DNA of 40,689 nucleotides from Oscillospiraceae bacterium (lineage in GTDB: Bacteria; Bacillota; Clostridia; Oscillospirales; Ruminococcaceae). The position numbers were made by a program, and so were the translations under genes. Under the pieces are notes generated by a model. It was not told the DNA's origin. It ran no database searches and saw nothing but the letters and a program-made list of their open reading frames with translations. The stretch is from contig SFFD01000019.1 in assembly GCA_004556975.1 (NCBI GenBank), positions 1 to 40,689 of the forward strand, read 5' to 3'. Shown here piece by piece: positions 1 through 7,083 of the stretch. Within the stretch, counting starts at the first letter, position 1, and every line of letters begins with the position of its first letter.

Positions 1-718
1 ATCGGCTGTTTTGAGGGCAAATACGCTTTATTGGAAAAAATATGGATATTGTTGAAAACTCAAGTTTTCAACATCTGCGGCATACGCCCAAAGACGGGCA
101 TTTTTAGAAATGCGGTAAAACATTTTTGGCTGTATACGCCCGAAAGTGAACCGACAGCCTGAACCCGAAAAAGTTCAAGGGCGGCGGCGGGCACATATGC
201 GCGAAAGTGAAAACGCCTTATGGGCAAAAACGCGGCGGCGGAACGGCGGCGAACCGGCGGCGAACCGAGCGGAGCGAGAGCGCCGCCGAAAGGGCGTGCA
301 AAGCGCCGACCGCCCCGCCGACAGCCGCCGCACTTTCACCCCGCGCCGCCGAACCGCCTGCGCCGCCGCGCCGCTTTCCCCACAAGCGGTGCGACAAAAA
401 CAGCGCCCCGGCGGGCGCGCTTTTTCTGAAAGGTCATCGCAAATTTGCGCTTTGGAATGATACTATTGCCCTGCGGCTTAAAAAACGGGGCGCGCCGCTT
501 TTCGGCGGCGGCGCGCCCAAATCGGTTGGCGGAGCAAAAAACGGCTTTGTTATGCGCTTTTTTGCCCTTCAGCCTTTTTTGTAAAGCATTCAGCAAATTT
601 TCTTAAAAATGCAAAAGGTCATCACAAATTTATATGCGCAAATGATAATATAGCCTTGCCGGGCAGGAAAAGCCGCTCCTGTACGGCGTACAGTTTTTGA
701 AAGGAGAAAGAAAATTTT
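1..718. other. Non-coding leader region of the phage remnant
   Basis: No convincing gene is present. Open frames here are GC-rich, overlap on both strands and lack ribosome binding sites. The stretch holds a perfect 10-bp inverted repeat at 51-72, one GC-rich repeat unit at 255-289, a long GC hairpin near 486-520, and an 18-bp direct repeat (429-446 and 614-631, one mismatch). An AT-rich stretch near 643-651 could hold the -10 of the following operon, but I see no good -35. Confidence 0.6.
255..289 (-). repeat. GC-rich palindromic repeat, single copy
   Basis: One unit of the window-wide family, with GCGGCG and CGCCGC arms around a CTCTCGCTCCGCTCGG-type core. The core reads on the minus strand here. 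A half copy (GGCGGCGAACC) directly precedes it. Confidence 0.8.
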
Positions 719-1486
719 ATGTCACTTAAAAAAATTACGGAAGACGACCTTGCCGGCAGGGGCGTTCGCGGCCAGGCGGATGTGCCCGGGCTGACCGCGG
801 CGGAAATGCAGGAAAAGGTCGAAGAAATTGTTCGAAGCGTAGTCATTCCGGCGATGAATGAAAACAGCGAAAAAATCGAAGAAAATTTCGCCACAAAAGA
901 GGAACTGGGCGAAGTTGTTCTCGCTTCCGGCGCGGTTACAAGCGTTTTCGGCCGCGCGGGAAACGTCGGTGCAAAAGCGGGCGACTATACGGCACAGATG
1001 GTGGGCGCGGCGGAAAAAAAACATGCCGCGCAGCATAAAACCGGCGGCGAAGACGCCCTTGCTCCGGCGGATATCGGCGCGGCAAACGAAAGCCACGCCC
1101 ACGGTGAAATCACCTCTGCCGGCGCCATAGGCATAACAAAGGGCCTGCTTGTGGTAACGGGTGCCTCCGGCGTGCTCACCACCGAGAACAAAGCGGCGTC
1201 AGGGCTGATGCTCAAGCCAAAAACCGTTGCTTTAAGCGGCGACGTGAACGTCGCCCTCGCCGACGAAACCGAGTATACCTTTACCGCCGTAACCGCCCTT
1301 AACCTTACCGTAAACGCCGTTTCGTGCCACGGCTTTGTAACCTTCGGCACGGGTGTTCCCGCCGTGAGCATCACCGGCTTTACCAAAACCGCGGGCGACG
1401 ACCCCACCGCTGCCGGCGCGGGCGAGGTGTGGGAATTTGACTGCCTGGGCGGGTATATAATCTGGAAGAATTGGAGCGCCGTGTGA
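719..1486 (+). CDS. Phage tail-fibre-like protein
   Basis: This 255-residue protein resembles Firmicutes phage tail-fibre or receptor-binding proteins. Residues about 80-100 carry the motif VTSVFGRAGNV followed by GDYTAQMVGA, a common fibre repeat. A short coiled-coil-like, charged N-terminus (about 25-65) precedes it. HxxxH-rich, Gly/Ala/Thr-rich sequence follows, and the C-terminus is beta-rich and ends in an aromatic stretch. The ATG at 719 follows an AAGGAG at 701-706. Its stop overlaps the start of the next gene (TGATG), so the two are probably translationally coupled. The absence of baseplate or tail genes in the window suggests a remnant, a domesticated module, or the end of a prophage lying to the left. 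Fibre assignment is from motif recognition only. Confidence 0.75.
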   Translation: MSLKKITEDDLAGRGVRGQADVPGLTAAEMQEKVEEIVRSVVIPAMNENSEKIEENFATKEELGEVVLASGAVTSVFGRAGNVGAKAGDYTAQMVGAAEKKHAAQHKTGGEDALAPADIGAANESHAHGEITSAGAIGITKGLLVVTGASGVLTTENKAASGLMLKPKTVALSGDVNVALADETEYTFTAVTALNLTVNAVSCHGFVTFGTGVPAVSITGFTKTAGDDPTAAGAGEVWEFDCLGGYIIWKNWSAV

Positions 1487-1902
1487 TGAATAAAATGAGA
1501 AGAAGGCTGCTTCTTGCAGCCAGGGGCGAAGAAGCCGGCTGCATTTTCAAATCCGGCACGGCAAAGATAAACGGCGAAATTGCCCGCCAAAGCGGCGTAA
1601 CCGTTCGCGCAGTAAATATTCTTATGGTAAGAAGCGGTTATCTTTCCATAAAGACGGATTTTACGGGCTTTGACACGCTTAACATAGAAATTGCCCTGCT
1701 TGAATCCACGGGTCATGGTACGAAATACGGCTACGGAAGCTCCGCAACAGGCTTTACAAAGTCATATACCAAGACCACGGTTGCAAACGAGGTGAAAACT
1801 TTCAACATTTCTTCCGTGAACGGCGAACGGTATATCAACTTTGAAGCCGGCGAATACACAGATTCCACCAGCACTTATATTGCGAATATATGGCTGGAAT
1901 AA
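1486..1902 (+). CDS. Small phage-associated protein of unknown function
   Basis: A 138-residue protein that I do not recognise. I start it at the ATG at 1486, which shares bases with the TGA of the upstream fibre gene; a TTG at 1471 is possible but would overlap further. A GGAG at 1473-1476 is well placed for 1486. The N-terminus is basic (MNKMRRRLLL). The rest is Gly/Ser/Thr-rich with alternating hydrophobic residues, suggesting a beta-rich fold such as a fibre tip or a fibre-associated protein. Its position between fibre and holin supports a phage origin. Confidence 0.65.
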   Translation: MNKMRRRLLLAARGEEAGCIFKSGTAKINGEIARQSGVTVRAVNILMVRSGYLSIKTDFTGFDTLNIEIALLESTGHGTKYGYGSSATGFTKSYTKTTVANEVKTFNISSVNGERYINFEAGEYTDSTSTYIANIWLE

Positions 1903-1963
1903 TGCCGCCTACGGCGGCCTTCGCAAAAACAAAAACATTTAAGCTGCGAAAGGAGAAGATTTT

Positions 1964-2245
1964 ATGAAGATTAACTGGAAGGTAAGGTTCAGAAACCCCG
2001 TGTGGTGGGCGGAGGTAGCCGCCGCGGTGATTTTGCCCATGCTTGCCGCCATCGGCCTCGGCTGGGAGGACGTTACAAGCTGGGCGGCGCTTTGGAACGT
2101 GATTAAGACCGCTTTTGCCAACCCCGTCACCGTTGCCGCGGTGCTTGTTTCCGTGTGGAATACGGTTACCGACCCCACCACCGCCGGAATTTGCGACAGC
2201 GACCGCGCCCTTTGCTACGAAAAGCCGCAAGGCGGCGAAAAGTAA
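1964..2245 (+). CDS. Phage holin, phi LC3 family
   Basis: This 93-residue protein matches the phi LC3 holin family. The N-terminus is MKINWKVRFRNPVWW, followed by a hydrophobic segment at about 14-34 and a second at about 52-68. The C-terminal signature is TDPTTAGICDSDRALCYEKP. Holins of this type form membrane lesions that release endolysin. No endolysin gene follows; transcription ends at a terminator directly after the stop. An AAAGGAG lies 8 bases before the ATG. In complete prophages the holin and amidase are adjacent, so the missing lysin points to decay or domestication. Confidence 0.92.
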   Translation: MKINWKVRFRNPVWWAEVAAAVILPMLAAIGLGWEDVTSWAALWNVIKTAFANPVTVAAVLVSVWNTVTDPTTAGICDSDRALCYEKPQGGEK

Positions 2246-2246
2246 C

Positions 2247-2281
2247 GAAAAAAGGGCCTCCCCAAGGGAAGCCCTTTTTTA
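2247..2281. terminator. Bidirectional intrinsic terminator
   Basis: A stem built from AAAAAAGGGC..TCCC and GGGA.GCCCTTTTTT, with one mismatch and a very short loop, sits between the holin stop and the stop of the convergent gene. A/T runs on both sides let it serve both strands. Confidence 0.85.
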
Positions 2282-3004
2282 TTTGCAAACGCTGCCTCCG
2301 CCGCCGCCCAGCGCGCCGAAGCCTTCAAAGGGCACGCCGTGCCCGATTTTCGGCTCGCCGCAGGAATTTCCGAAGCTTACGCCGAAATTCCCGTGCTCCG
2401 CCGGGGGCTTTTCGCGCCCGGCGCCCTTTCTGCCGCCGGAGCTTTCGCCGCAGTCGGGCTTTTCGGGCGGGCGGGCGCCCTTTTCGCCGCCGCATTTTTT
2501 AAGAACCGTCGTGTTTCCGGTGACGCTGTAAAGAAAGATTCCCCCCGGCGTCTTTACGGCAAGGGTGCTTTCGTCGATAAAAAACGCGGCGTCGGCACGA
2601 AAATATTCTTCACCGTCGGGGCGGCTTTCCCCAAAGGCGCTTTTTGACGCAGAAAATTCACGAACCACGTTTCCGCTGCGGTCAAAAACGGCGCAGCCCG
2701 AGGGCTGCCAAACGTCGCCCCTGCGAATAATTCCGAAGCACTTGTCGGGCATGAAAACAAAGCGCCTTGAAAAGCCGCATCTGCCCGGCCGGATGACATA
2801 GGGCGACCGAAGCTCAAGCCGCTTTATAAAGCCGTCCTCGCCGGAAAAGCTGACGGTAAAGCCGTTTTGCACGGCTAACGTGCGGCCGCTTTCTATTCTG
2901 GCGAAGGCGCCCGAGGGCGCAGAAGGCAAAACCGTTTCTTTTGGTGCAGAGGCGGTAAAAAGCGAAATCGCCGCCACTATGACTATGTACAGCAAATTTT
3001 TCAT
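2279..3004 (-). CDS. Exported protein of unknown function
   Basis: A 241-residue protein with a clear signal peptide (MKNLLYIVIVAAISLFTASA, then PKE). The start at 3004 is chosen because an AAAGGAG lies 9 bases upstream and the signal peptide begins there; the open frame extends 47 codons further without support. The mature part has repeated short beta-strand patterns (for example GRTLAVQNGFTVSF, then FVFMPDKCFGIIRRG and AFFIDESTLAVKT), reminiscent of a partial beta-propeller. The last 60 residues are low-complexity, rich in Gly, Glu, Lys and Pro, and end in GGGGGSVCK. No family is recognised. Confidence 0.7.
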   Translation of the reverse strand: MKNLLYIVIVAAISLFTASAPKETVLPSAPSGAFARIESGRTLAVQNGFTVSFSGEDGFIKRLELRSPYVIRPGRCGFSRRFVFMPDKCFGIIRRGDVWQPSGCAVFDRSGNVVREFSASKSAFGESRPDGEEYFRADAAFFIDESTLAVKTPGGIFLYSVTGNTTVLKKCGGEKGARPPEKPDCGESSGGRKGAGREKPPAEHGNFGVSFGNSCGEPKIGHGVPFEGFGALGGGGGSVCK

Positions 3005-3131
3005 GGAGCATTTCTCCTTTGAAACGTCGGTGAAAATTTTATGCAAACCGCCCTGTGCTTCACAAAGAATTTTTTCACCGTTTGCCGTTTGGCGAAAAAG
3101 CGTGAAACCGCGCGGAAATTCCCTATGCATA

Positions 3132-3161
3132 TATATAGACGCCAAAACAGGAAAAATGCAA
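3132..3161 (-). promoter_or_regulatory. Possible sigma-A promoter for the exported-protein gene
   Basis: On the minus strand TTGCAT (3156-3161) and TATATA (3132-3137) are separated by 18 bp. This would give a leader of about 120 bases containing an imperfect inverted repeat (GGTGAAAA and TTTTTTCACC, 3030-3081). Confidence 0.35.
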
Positions 3162-3460
3162 CAGCATTTCGGTTAAATTAAAGAAAAATTAATAATTCTG
3201 GCGCGCGCCCGGCATAAAAGTCCGGCGCAAAGTCCGGCACGCGGAATGACTGCCGCAAAACACGGTGCAAAGCCCGGCACGCAGAATGACCGCCGCAAAA
3301 CACGGCGGCGAACCGAGCGGAGCGAGAGCGCCGCCGAAAGATTGCGCAAACAGCCGCGCCGCCCACACCGAAAACTGCCGCGCCGCGCCGCCGCCCAAAA
3401 ACGCCGCCGCGCACGCCCAAAACCGCCGCCGCGCCGCCGCCCAAAAACGCCGCCGCGCAT
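3162..3460. other. Non-coding GC-rich intergenic repeats
   Basis: No gene is supported. The stretch contains two imperfect direct copies of a segment that includes GCCGCAAAACACGG (about 3250-3305). One unit of the palindromic repeat family follows at 3304-3335, then a CCGCCGCGC-rich tract with internally repeated blocks (3375-3460). Overlapping Ala/Arg-rich frames are open on both strands only because stop codons are rare in this composition. Confidence 0.6.
3304..3335 (-). repeat. GC-rich palindromic repeat, single copy
   Basis: The core reads CTCTCGCTCCGCTCGG on the minus strand with GCGGCG and CGCCGC arms. It lies 3' of the spoIIQ terminator. Confidence 0.85.
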
Positions 3461-3492
3461 AAAAAAACACCCTCTTTCGAGGGTGTTTTTTT
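3461..3492 (-). terminator. Intrinsic terminator after spoIIQ
   Basis: A perfect stem AAACACCCTC/GAGGGTGTTT with a TTTC loop and flanking A/T runs directly abuts the spoIIQ stop codon. Confidence 0.9.
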
Positions 3493-4208
3493 CAGCTTAT
3501 TCCAAGCTTTTCGGCAGGGTCGATGAACTTTCCGTCCTTCTTCATGGCAAAATGCAGGTGCGACGGGTCTGAAACCTCCGCAAGGTTGGAATCGCCCAAA
3601 GTTCCGATAACCGAACCCGCGGCGGCTTCGTCGCCCTCCTTGAGGGAAGGCTCGTTAAGACCGCAATATACGGTCAGAAATCCGCCGTCGTGCTCAAGCT
3701 CCACGGTCCAGCCCCAAAGCGGGTCGTTCTTCACCGTTTTCACCTTGCCGGCGGCGGCGGCTTTTATCTCCGCGCCGGCGGCTGCTTCAATGTCAATGCC
3801 GTCGTGGGTGCGCCACTCGTTAAGGGAATCGTACTTTACAAGCTCGCCGCCGCTGTGTCCGCGAATGACGTTCCCCTCAACGGGAAGAGAAAATTTCTGC
3901 TCCTTTTTAATGAAATTAAAGGTTTCTGCGGAGCTGCTTTGGCTGCTTGGAGCGGATTCCTCCACCGGTGTGCCGCGCTTGGGCGCGCCGGCGTCCTTTA
4001 CGTCAAATGCGGAACCGGGGATATATTCTTCCCGGGCGGACTGCTCCACAGGCACGCTTTCGTTCCTTTCGGAAGCGGAGCTTATGCTTTTGTCAACGGT
4101 AATCCAAGCGGCCGCCGCCGCGCCCACAAGGCACAGGGCAAGCGCGGCGTAAAATCCGCGCCCCGCCATAAAGCGGGCAAAACCGCCGTTTGCGCTGTTG
4201 TTTTTCAT
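3492..4208 (-). CDS. spoIIQ: SpoIIQ-like membrane-anchored M23 (LytM) peptidase
   Basis: This 238-residue protein has one N-terminal membrane segment (about 20-37), a Ser/Glu-rich stalk (about 40-100) and an M23/LytM domain (about 105-235). In sporulating Clostridia SpoIIQ is made in the forespore and forms the engulfment channel with SpoIIIAH from the mother cell. Zinc-ligand motifs are intact: H135 and D139 in THDGID, and HLH at 217-219. Clostridial SpoIIQ proteins keep these residues whereas the Bacillus protein has lost part of the site. The ATG at 4208 follows AAAGGTGG at a normal distance. A sigma-F-like promoter lies upstream. Divergence from pdaA supports a sporulation role. A generic LytM endopeptidase is the alternative. 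Confidence 0.82.
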   Translation of the reverse strand: MKNNSANGGFARFMAGRGFYAALALCLVGAAAAAWITVDKSISSASERNESVPVEQSAREEYIPGSAFDVKDAGAPKRGTPVEESAPSSQSSSAETFNFIKKEQKFSLPVEGNVIRGHSGGELVKYDSLNEWRTHDGIDIEAAAGAEIKAAAAGKVKTVKNDPLWGWTVELEHDGGFLTVYCGLNEPSLKEGDEAAAGSVIGTLGDSNLAEVSDPSHLHFAMKKDGKFIDPAEKLGIS

Positions 4209-4244
4209 TATATGACCACCTTTTCAAAAAAATCCGTTTGGCGA

Positions 4245-4273
4245 TATTTTGCCCCGCGCCGAAAAAAATATGC
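4245..4273 (-). promoter_or_regulatory. Sigma-F-like promoter of spoIIQ
   Basis: On the minus strand GCATA (4269-4273) and GGGCAAAATA (4245-4254) are 14 bp apart. They match the sigma-F pattern GYATA and GGNNANAMTR; the usual spacing is about 15. The leader would be about 30 bases. Confidence 0.5.
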
Positions 4274-4510
4274 AGTTTTAAATTTTCACGAAAAAACGCT
4301 TTTTTTTTACGAAGGCGCCGCAAAGCGGCGCAAAAACGCCGCCCTGCAATTTTCCGTATATCCTGCGCAAAAAAGCGCGCCGCCGCGTTTTTTTATGCTC
4401 ATTCGGCGCATAATACAAACAAAGCTTTTATTTATGGGCGAAATATGATAAAATAAGTCGAAGCAAGGCTTTTCGCTTATATTTTGCCCGAAAGGAGCGT
4501 GCTCAAAAAA

Positions 4511-5503
4511 ATGAAAAAAATTATTTGCGCGGCGGCTGTGCTCACGGTGCTCGCGGCGGTGCTCGTTTTTGTCGGGTGCAGAAAGAACGGCGGCGAACCG
4601 AGCGTGAGCGAGAGCGCCGCCGACGGAACGCTTTCCGGCGAGGGAAGCCTTTCACCGGTGGAAATCATACCAAGCGGGCAGGAGGAAAGCTCCGCCGGGG
4701 AGGAATCCGAACCGGAGCCGGAAAGCAACGCGGCGCTTGCGCCGTACACCCCCTCTAACGAAATTGCGGGGAAAGACGAGCTTTCCGAAGAATTCGCCTA
4801 CCTTGCAGGGCTTGACACGGCCCAGGTGCCCTGGGGGCCGGGCAAAAACTTCGATTCCGACGGCAGGCCCACGGCCTGCACTCTTCTCCAGAAAAAATAC
4901 GGCGGGTGCTCGGCGGATTTTGTGCGCGTGGGCGACGAATTTGACAAAAAAGTCTATCTTACCTTTGACGAAGGTTACGAAAACGGCTATACCGCCGCCA
5001 TACTTGACGTTTTAAAGGAAAAGAACGTTCCCGCGGTGTTTTTTATCACCCTGCCCTATGCCAAAAGCGAACCGGAGCTTGTAAAGCGTATGATTGACGA
5101 GGGGCATGTTGTGGGCAACCACACCTCAAAGCACCCCAATATGACAACCGTTTCGCCGGAAGAGGGCTATGACAACGTGGCGGAGCTTCACAATTATATA
5201 AAGGAAAATTTCGGTTACGAAATGTACCTTTTCCGCTTTCCCGAAGGCGCCTTTTCCGAACAGAACCTTGCGCTTTTGCAAAAGCTCGGCTACCGCAGCG
5301 TCTTTTGGAGCTTCGCCTATAAGGACTGGGACCCGGAAAATCAGTACGAACCCGCCGCCGCCCTTGAAAAGGTGACGGGCTCTCTTCACAGCGGCGAGAT
5401 TTTTCTTCTTCACGCGGTGTCAAAAACCAATGCCGAAATCCTCGGCGACGTCATAGACTGCGTCCGCGGCGAAGGCTACACCTTTGAAAGATACGAGCAG
5501 TAA
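4511..5503 (+). CDS. pdaA: PdaA-like polysaccharide deacetylase lipoprotein (spore cortex)
   Basis: This 330-residue NodB-family protein is closest to PdaA, which de-N-acetylates muramic acid as a step toward muramic delta-lactam in spore cortex. It has a lipoprotein signal (VFVGC, C23), an acidic Ser/Glu/Pro linker (about 24-85) and a deacetylase domain (about 140-328). Motif 1 is TFDEGYENG (D153), the PdaA form; it is followed by GNHTSKHPN, RFPEG and LLHAVSKTNAE. The ATG at 4511 begins the signal peptide; AAAGGAG (4491-4497) lies 13 bases away, rather far. Bacillus PdaA lacks the long linker. Residues 26-37 (NGGEPSVSESAA) are encoded by a copy of the GC-rich palindromic repeat. Confidence 0.85.
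   Translation: MKKIICAAAVLTVLAAVLVFVGCRKNGGEPSVSESAADGTLSGEGSLSPVEIIPSGQEESSAGEESEPEPESNAALAPYTPSNEIAGKDELSEEFAYLAGLDTAQVPWGPGKNFDSDGRPTACTLLQKKYGGCSADFVRVGDEFDKKVYLTFDEGYENGYTAAILDVLKEKNVPAVFFITLPYAKSEPELVKRMIDEGHVVGNHTSKHPNMTTVSPEEGYDNVAELHNYIKENFGYEMYLFRFPEGAFSEQNLALLQKLGYRSVFWSFAYKDWDPENQYEPAAALEKVTGSLHSGEIFLLHAVSKTNAEILGDVIDCVRGEGYTFERYEQ
4588..4622 (-). repeat. GC-rich palindromic repeat translated in frame inside pdaA
   Basis: A full unit of the window-wide repeat lies inside the coding sequence and starts three codons after the lipid-attachment Cys. It keeps the reading frame and encodes a flexible polar linker. Confidence 0.85.
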
Positions 5504-5510
5504 TTTCCGC

Positions 5511-5539
5511 AAAAAGCCTCCCCACGGGGAGGCTTTTTT
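5511..5539 (+). terminator. Intrinsic terminator after pdaA
   Basis: Perfect stem GCCTCCCC/GGGGAGGC with an AC loop, preceded by an A run and followed by TTTTTT. Confidence 0.93.
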
Positions 5540-5556
5540 GCGCCCTGCGTACCTTC

Positions 5557-5589
5557 CGGCGGCGCTCTCGCTCGCGCCCGGCTCGCCGC
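5557..5589 (+). repeat. GC-rich palindromic repeat, single copy
   Basis: One unit 17 bases beyond the pdaA terminator, with a CTCTCGCTCGCGCCCGG core. From here rightward, all copies have the plus-strand orientation. Confidence 0.85.
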
Positions 5590-5680
5590 TTCGGTGCTTT
5601 TTGCGCCGCCCTCGTCCCAAAGCTGTTAAAAAAATAAAAAAAATCTCAGACCGGTACTTTATTTTTTCTTAAGTATGGTT

Positions 5681-5686
5681 TATAAT
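5681..5686 (+). promoter_or_regulatory. Possible -10 element of the alcohol dehydrogenase gene
   Basis: A perfect TATAAT in an AT-rich region, 70 bases before the start codon. The -35 region is T-rich but matches the consensus poorly. Confidence 0.3.
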
Positions 5687-5755
5687 ATAGACTGTAATAG
5701 TGACTTTTATAATTTTGTTAATAATTTTGCAACTTTAATCTTAACGGAGGACAAA

Positions 5756-6925
5756 ATGCAGGATTTTGAACTTAAAACCAAAATATTTTTCGGCGAAGGC
5801 TCCCTTGACCACCTGCTTCAGAAAAAAAGCAAAAACGCCATGATTATCGCCGACCCATTTACCGTGCAAAGCGGAATTATCAAACACATTACCGACCGCC
5901 TTGACAAGGACGGAATTCCCTATAAGATTTTTGACAATGTCGTGCCGGATCCGCCCATGGACAGAATCGTTCTGGGCGTAAAGGCCGCGCTGGAGCAAAT
6001 GCCCGACTGTCTTATGGCGGTGGGCGGCGGCTCCGCCATCGACTTCACCAAAGCGGTGAAGAAATTCTCTCACGAAATCAACAACGACTTCAATCCCAAA
6101 TTTATCGCCATTCCCACCACAAGCGGCACCGGAAGCGAGGTTACCCAGGTTGCCGTCGTTACCGATACCGAAAAGCAGATAAAGTACCCTCTTGAGGACC
6201 GCGACCTTATTCCGGACGAAGCCATTCTTGACGCGGTGCTTGTAAAAACCGTGCCGCGCACCATCACCGCAGACACCGGTATGGACATTATCACCCACGC
6301 CATAGAGGCGTTCACCAGCACCGGCAGAAACGACTTTTCCGACGCCCTTGCGGAGCGTGCCATCAAGCTTTGCTGCCGCTTTCTCTGCCGTTCCTATCTG
6401 AACCCCGACGATACCGAAGCCCGTCAGGAAATCCACATTGCTTCCTGTATGGCGGGCGTCGCCTTTAACGCGGCGGGCCTTGGCCTTGTTCACGGAATGT
6501 CCCACCAGCTGGGCGCGCATTTCCACATTCCCCACGGCCGCCTCAATTCCATTCTTCTGCCCCACGTAATCGCATATAACAGCAACATTCAGGATATGAC
6601 CATTCCCCACGACGGCTTTCCGCCCTGCGCAAAGAAATACTGCGAAATTGCGGCGTCCCTCGGCATAATCAACTTCAACGAGGTTTCAACCGTCCGTTCG
6701 CTGATGAACTACCTTAAAATCCTTGCCAGAGAAATGGAAGAGCCCTGCTGCATCAAGGACATCAAGACCATTTCAAAAGAGGAATACTTCGGCGCGATTC
6801 CCGAAATGGCGGCCGCCGCCCTGCGCGACGCCACCACCCAAACCAACCCCCGCGTTCCCACCCAGGAGGAGGTCGAGGCCATTTACCGCGACATCTGGGA
6901 CTTTGAGGTAGTGGATAAATACTGA
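5756..6925 (+). CDS. Iron-containing alcohol dehydrogenase
   Basis: A 389-residue group III (Fe-ADH) dehydrogenase that would interconvert an aldehyde or ketone with an alcohol using NAD(P)H in the cytoplasm. The nucleotide-binding GGGSAID lies at 90-96. Metal ligands are visible as D177 and H181 in MDIITHAIE, and H246 and H260 in LVHGMSHQLGAHFHIPHG. Full length for the family. The ATG at 5756 follows GGAGG by five bases; a longer frame from 5675 is AT-rich leader. It resembles the PduQ/1-propanol dehydrogenase-like branch, but the substrate cannot be told. It appears to be transcribed alone. Confidence 0.93.
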   Translation: MQDFELKTKIFFGEGSLDHLLQKKSKNAMIIADPFTVQSGIIKHITDRLDKDGIPYKIFDNVVPDPPMDRIVLGVKAALEQMPDCLMAVGGGSAIDFTKAVKKFSHEINNDFNPKFIAIPTTSGTGSEVTQVAVVTDTEKQIKYPLEDRDLIPDEAILDAVLVKTVPRTITADTGMDIITHAIEAFTSTGRNDFSDALAERAIKLCCRFLCRSYLNPDDTEARQEIHIASCMAGVAFNAAGLGLVHGMSHQLGAHFHIPHGRLNSILLPHVIAYNSNIQDMTIPHDGFPPCAKKYCEIAASLGIINFNEVSTVRSLMNYLKILAREMEEPCCIKDIKTISKEEYFGAIPEMAAAALRDATTQTNPRVPTQEEVEAIYRDIWDFEVVDKY

Positions 6926-7083
6926 TATTCATAGTTGTGAAATCCACCGTATGCATCGGGCGTTCATCATAAAGCAGGTTCTTCTGCCGTGCGCGTCGCC
7001 CTTTTGTATAGTGTCTGAAACCGGCGGGCGTAAAGCCCACCGTTTCATATACCGGAAAGAATAAAAGTTCAGGGAGGCCCCAT

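Noticed and set aside
146..596. Overlapping frames before the phage operon
   Set aside because: GC-driven, overlapping on both strands, without ribosome binding sites or recognisable domains.
6926..7083. Purine riboswitch before the nucleoside hydrolase
   Set aside because: There is a hairpin with a GTAAA loop, but the conserved junction and kissing-loop sequences of purine riboswitches are not visible.
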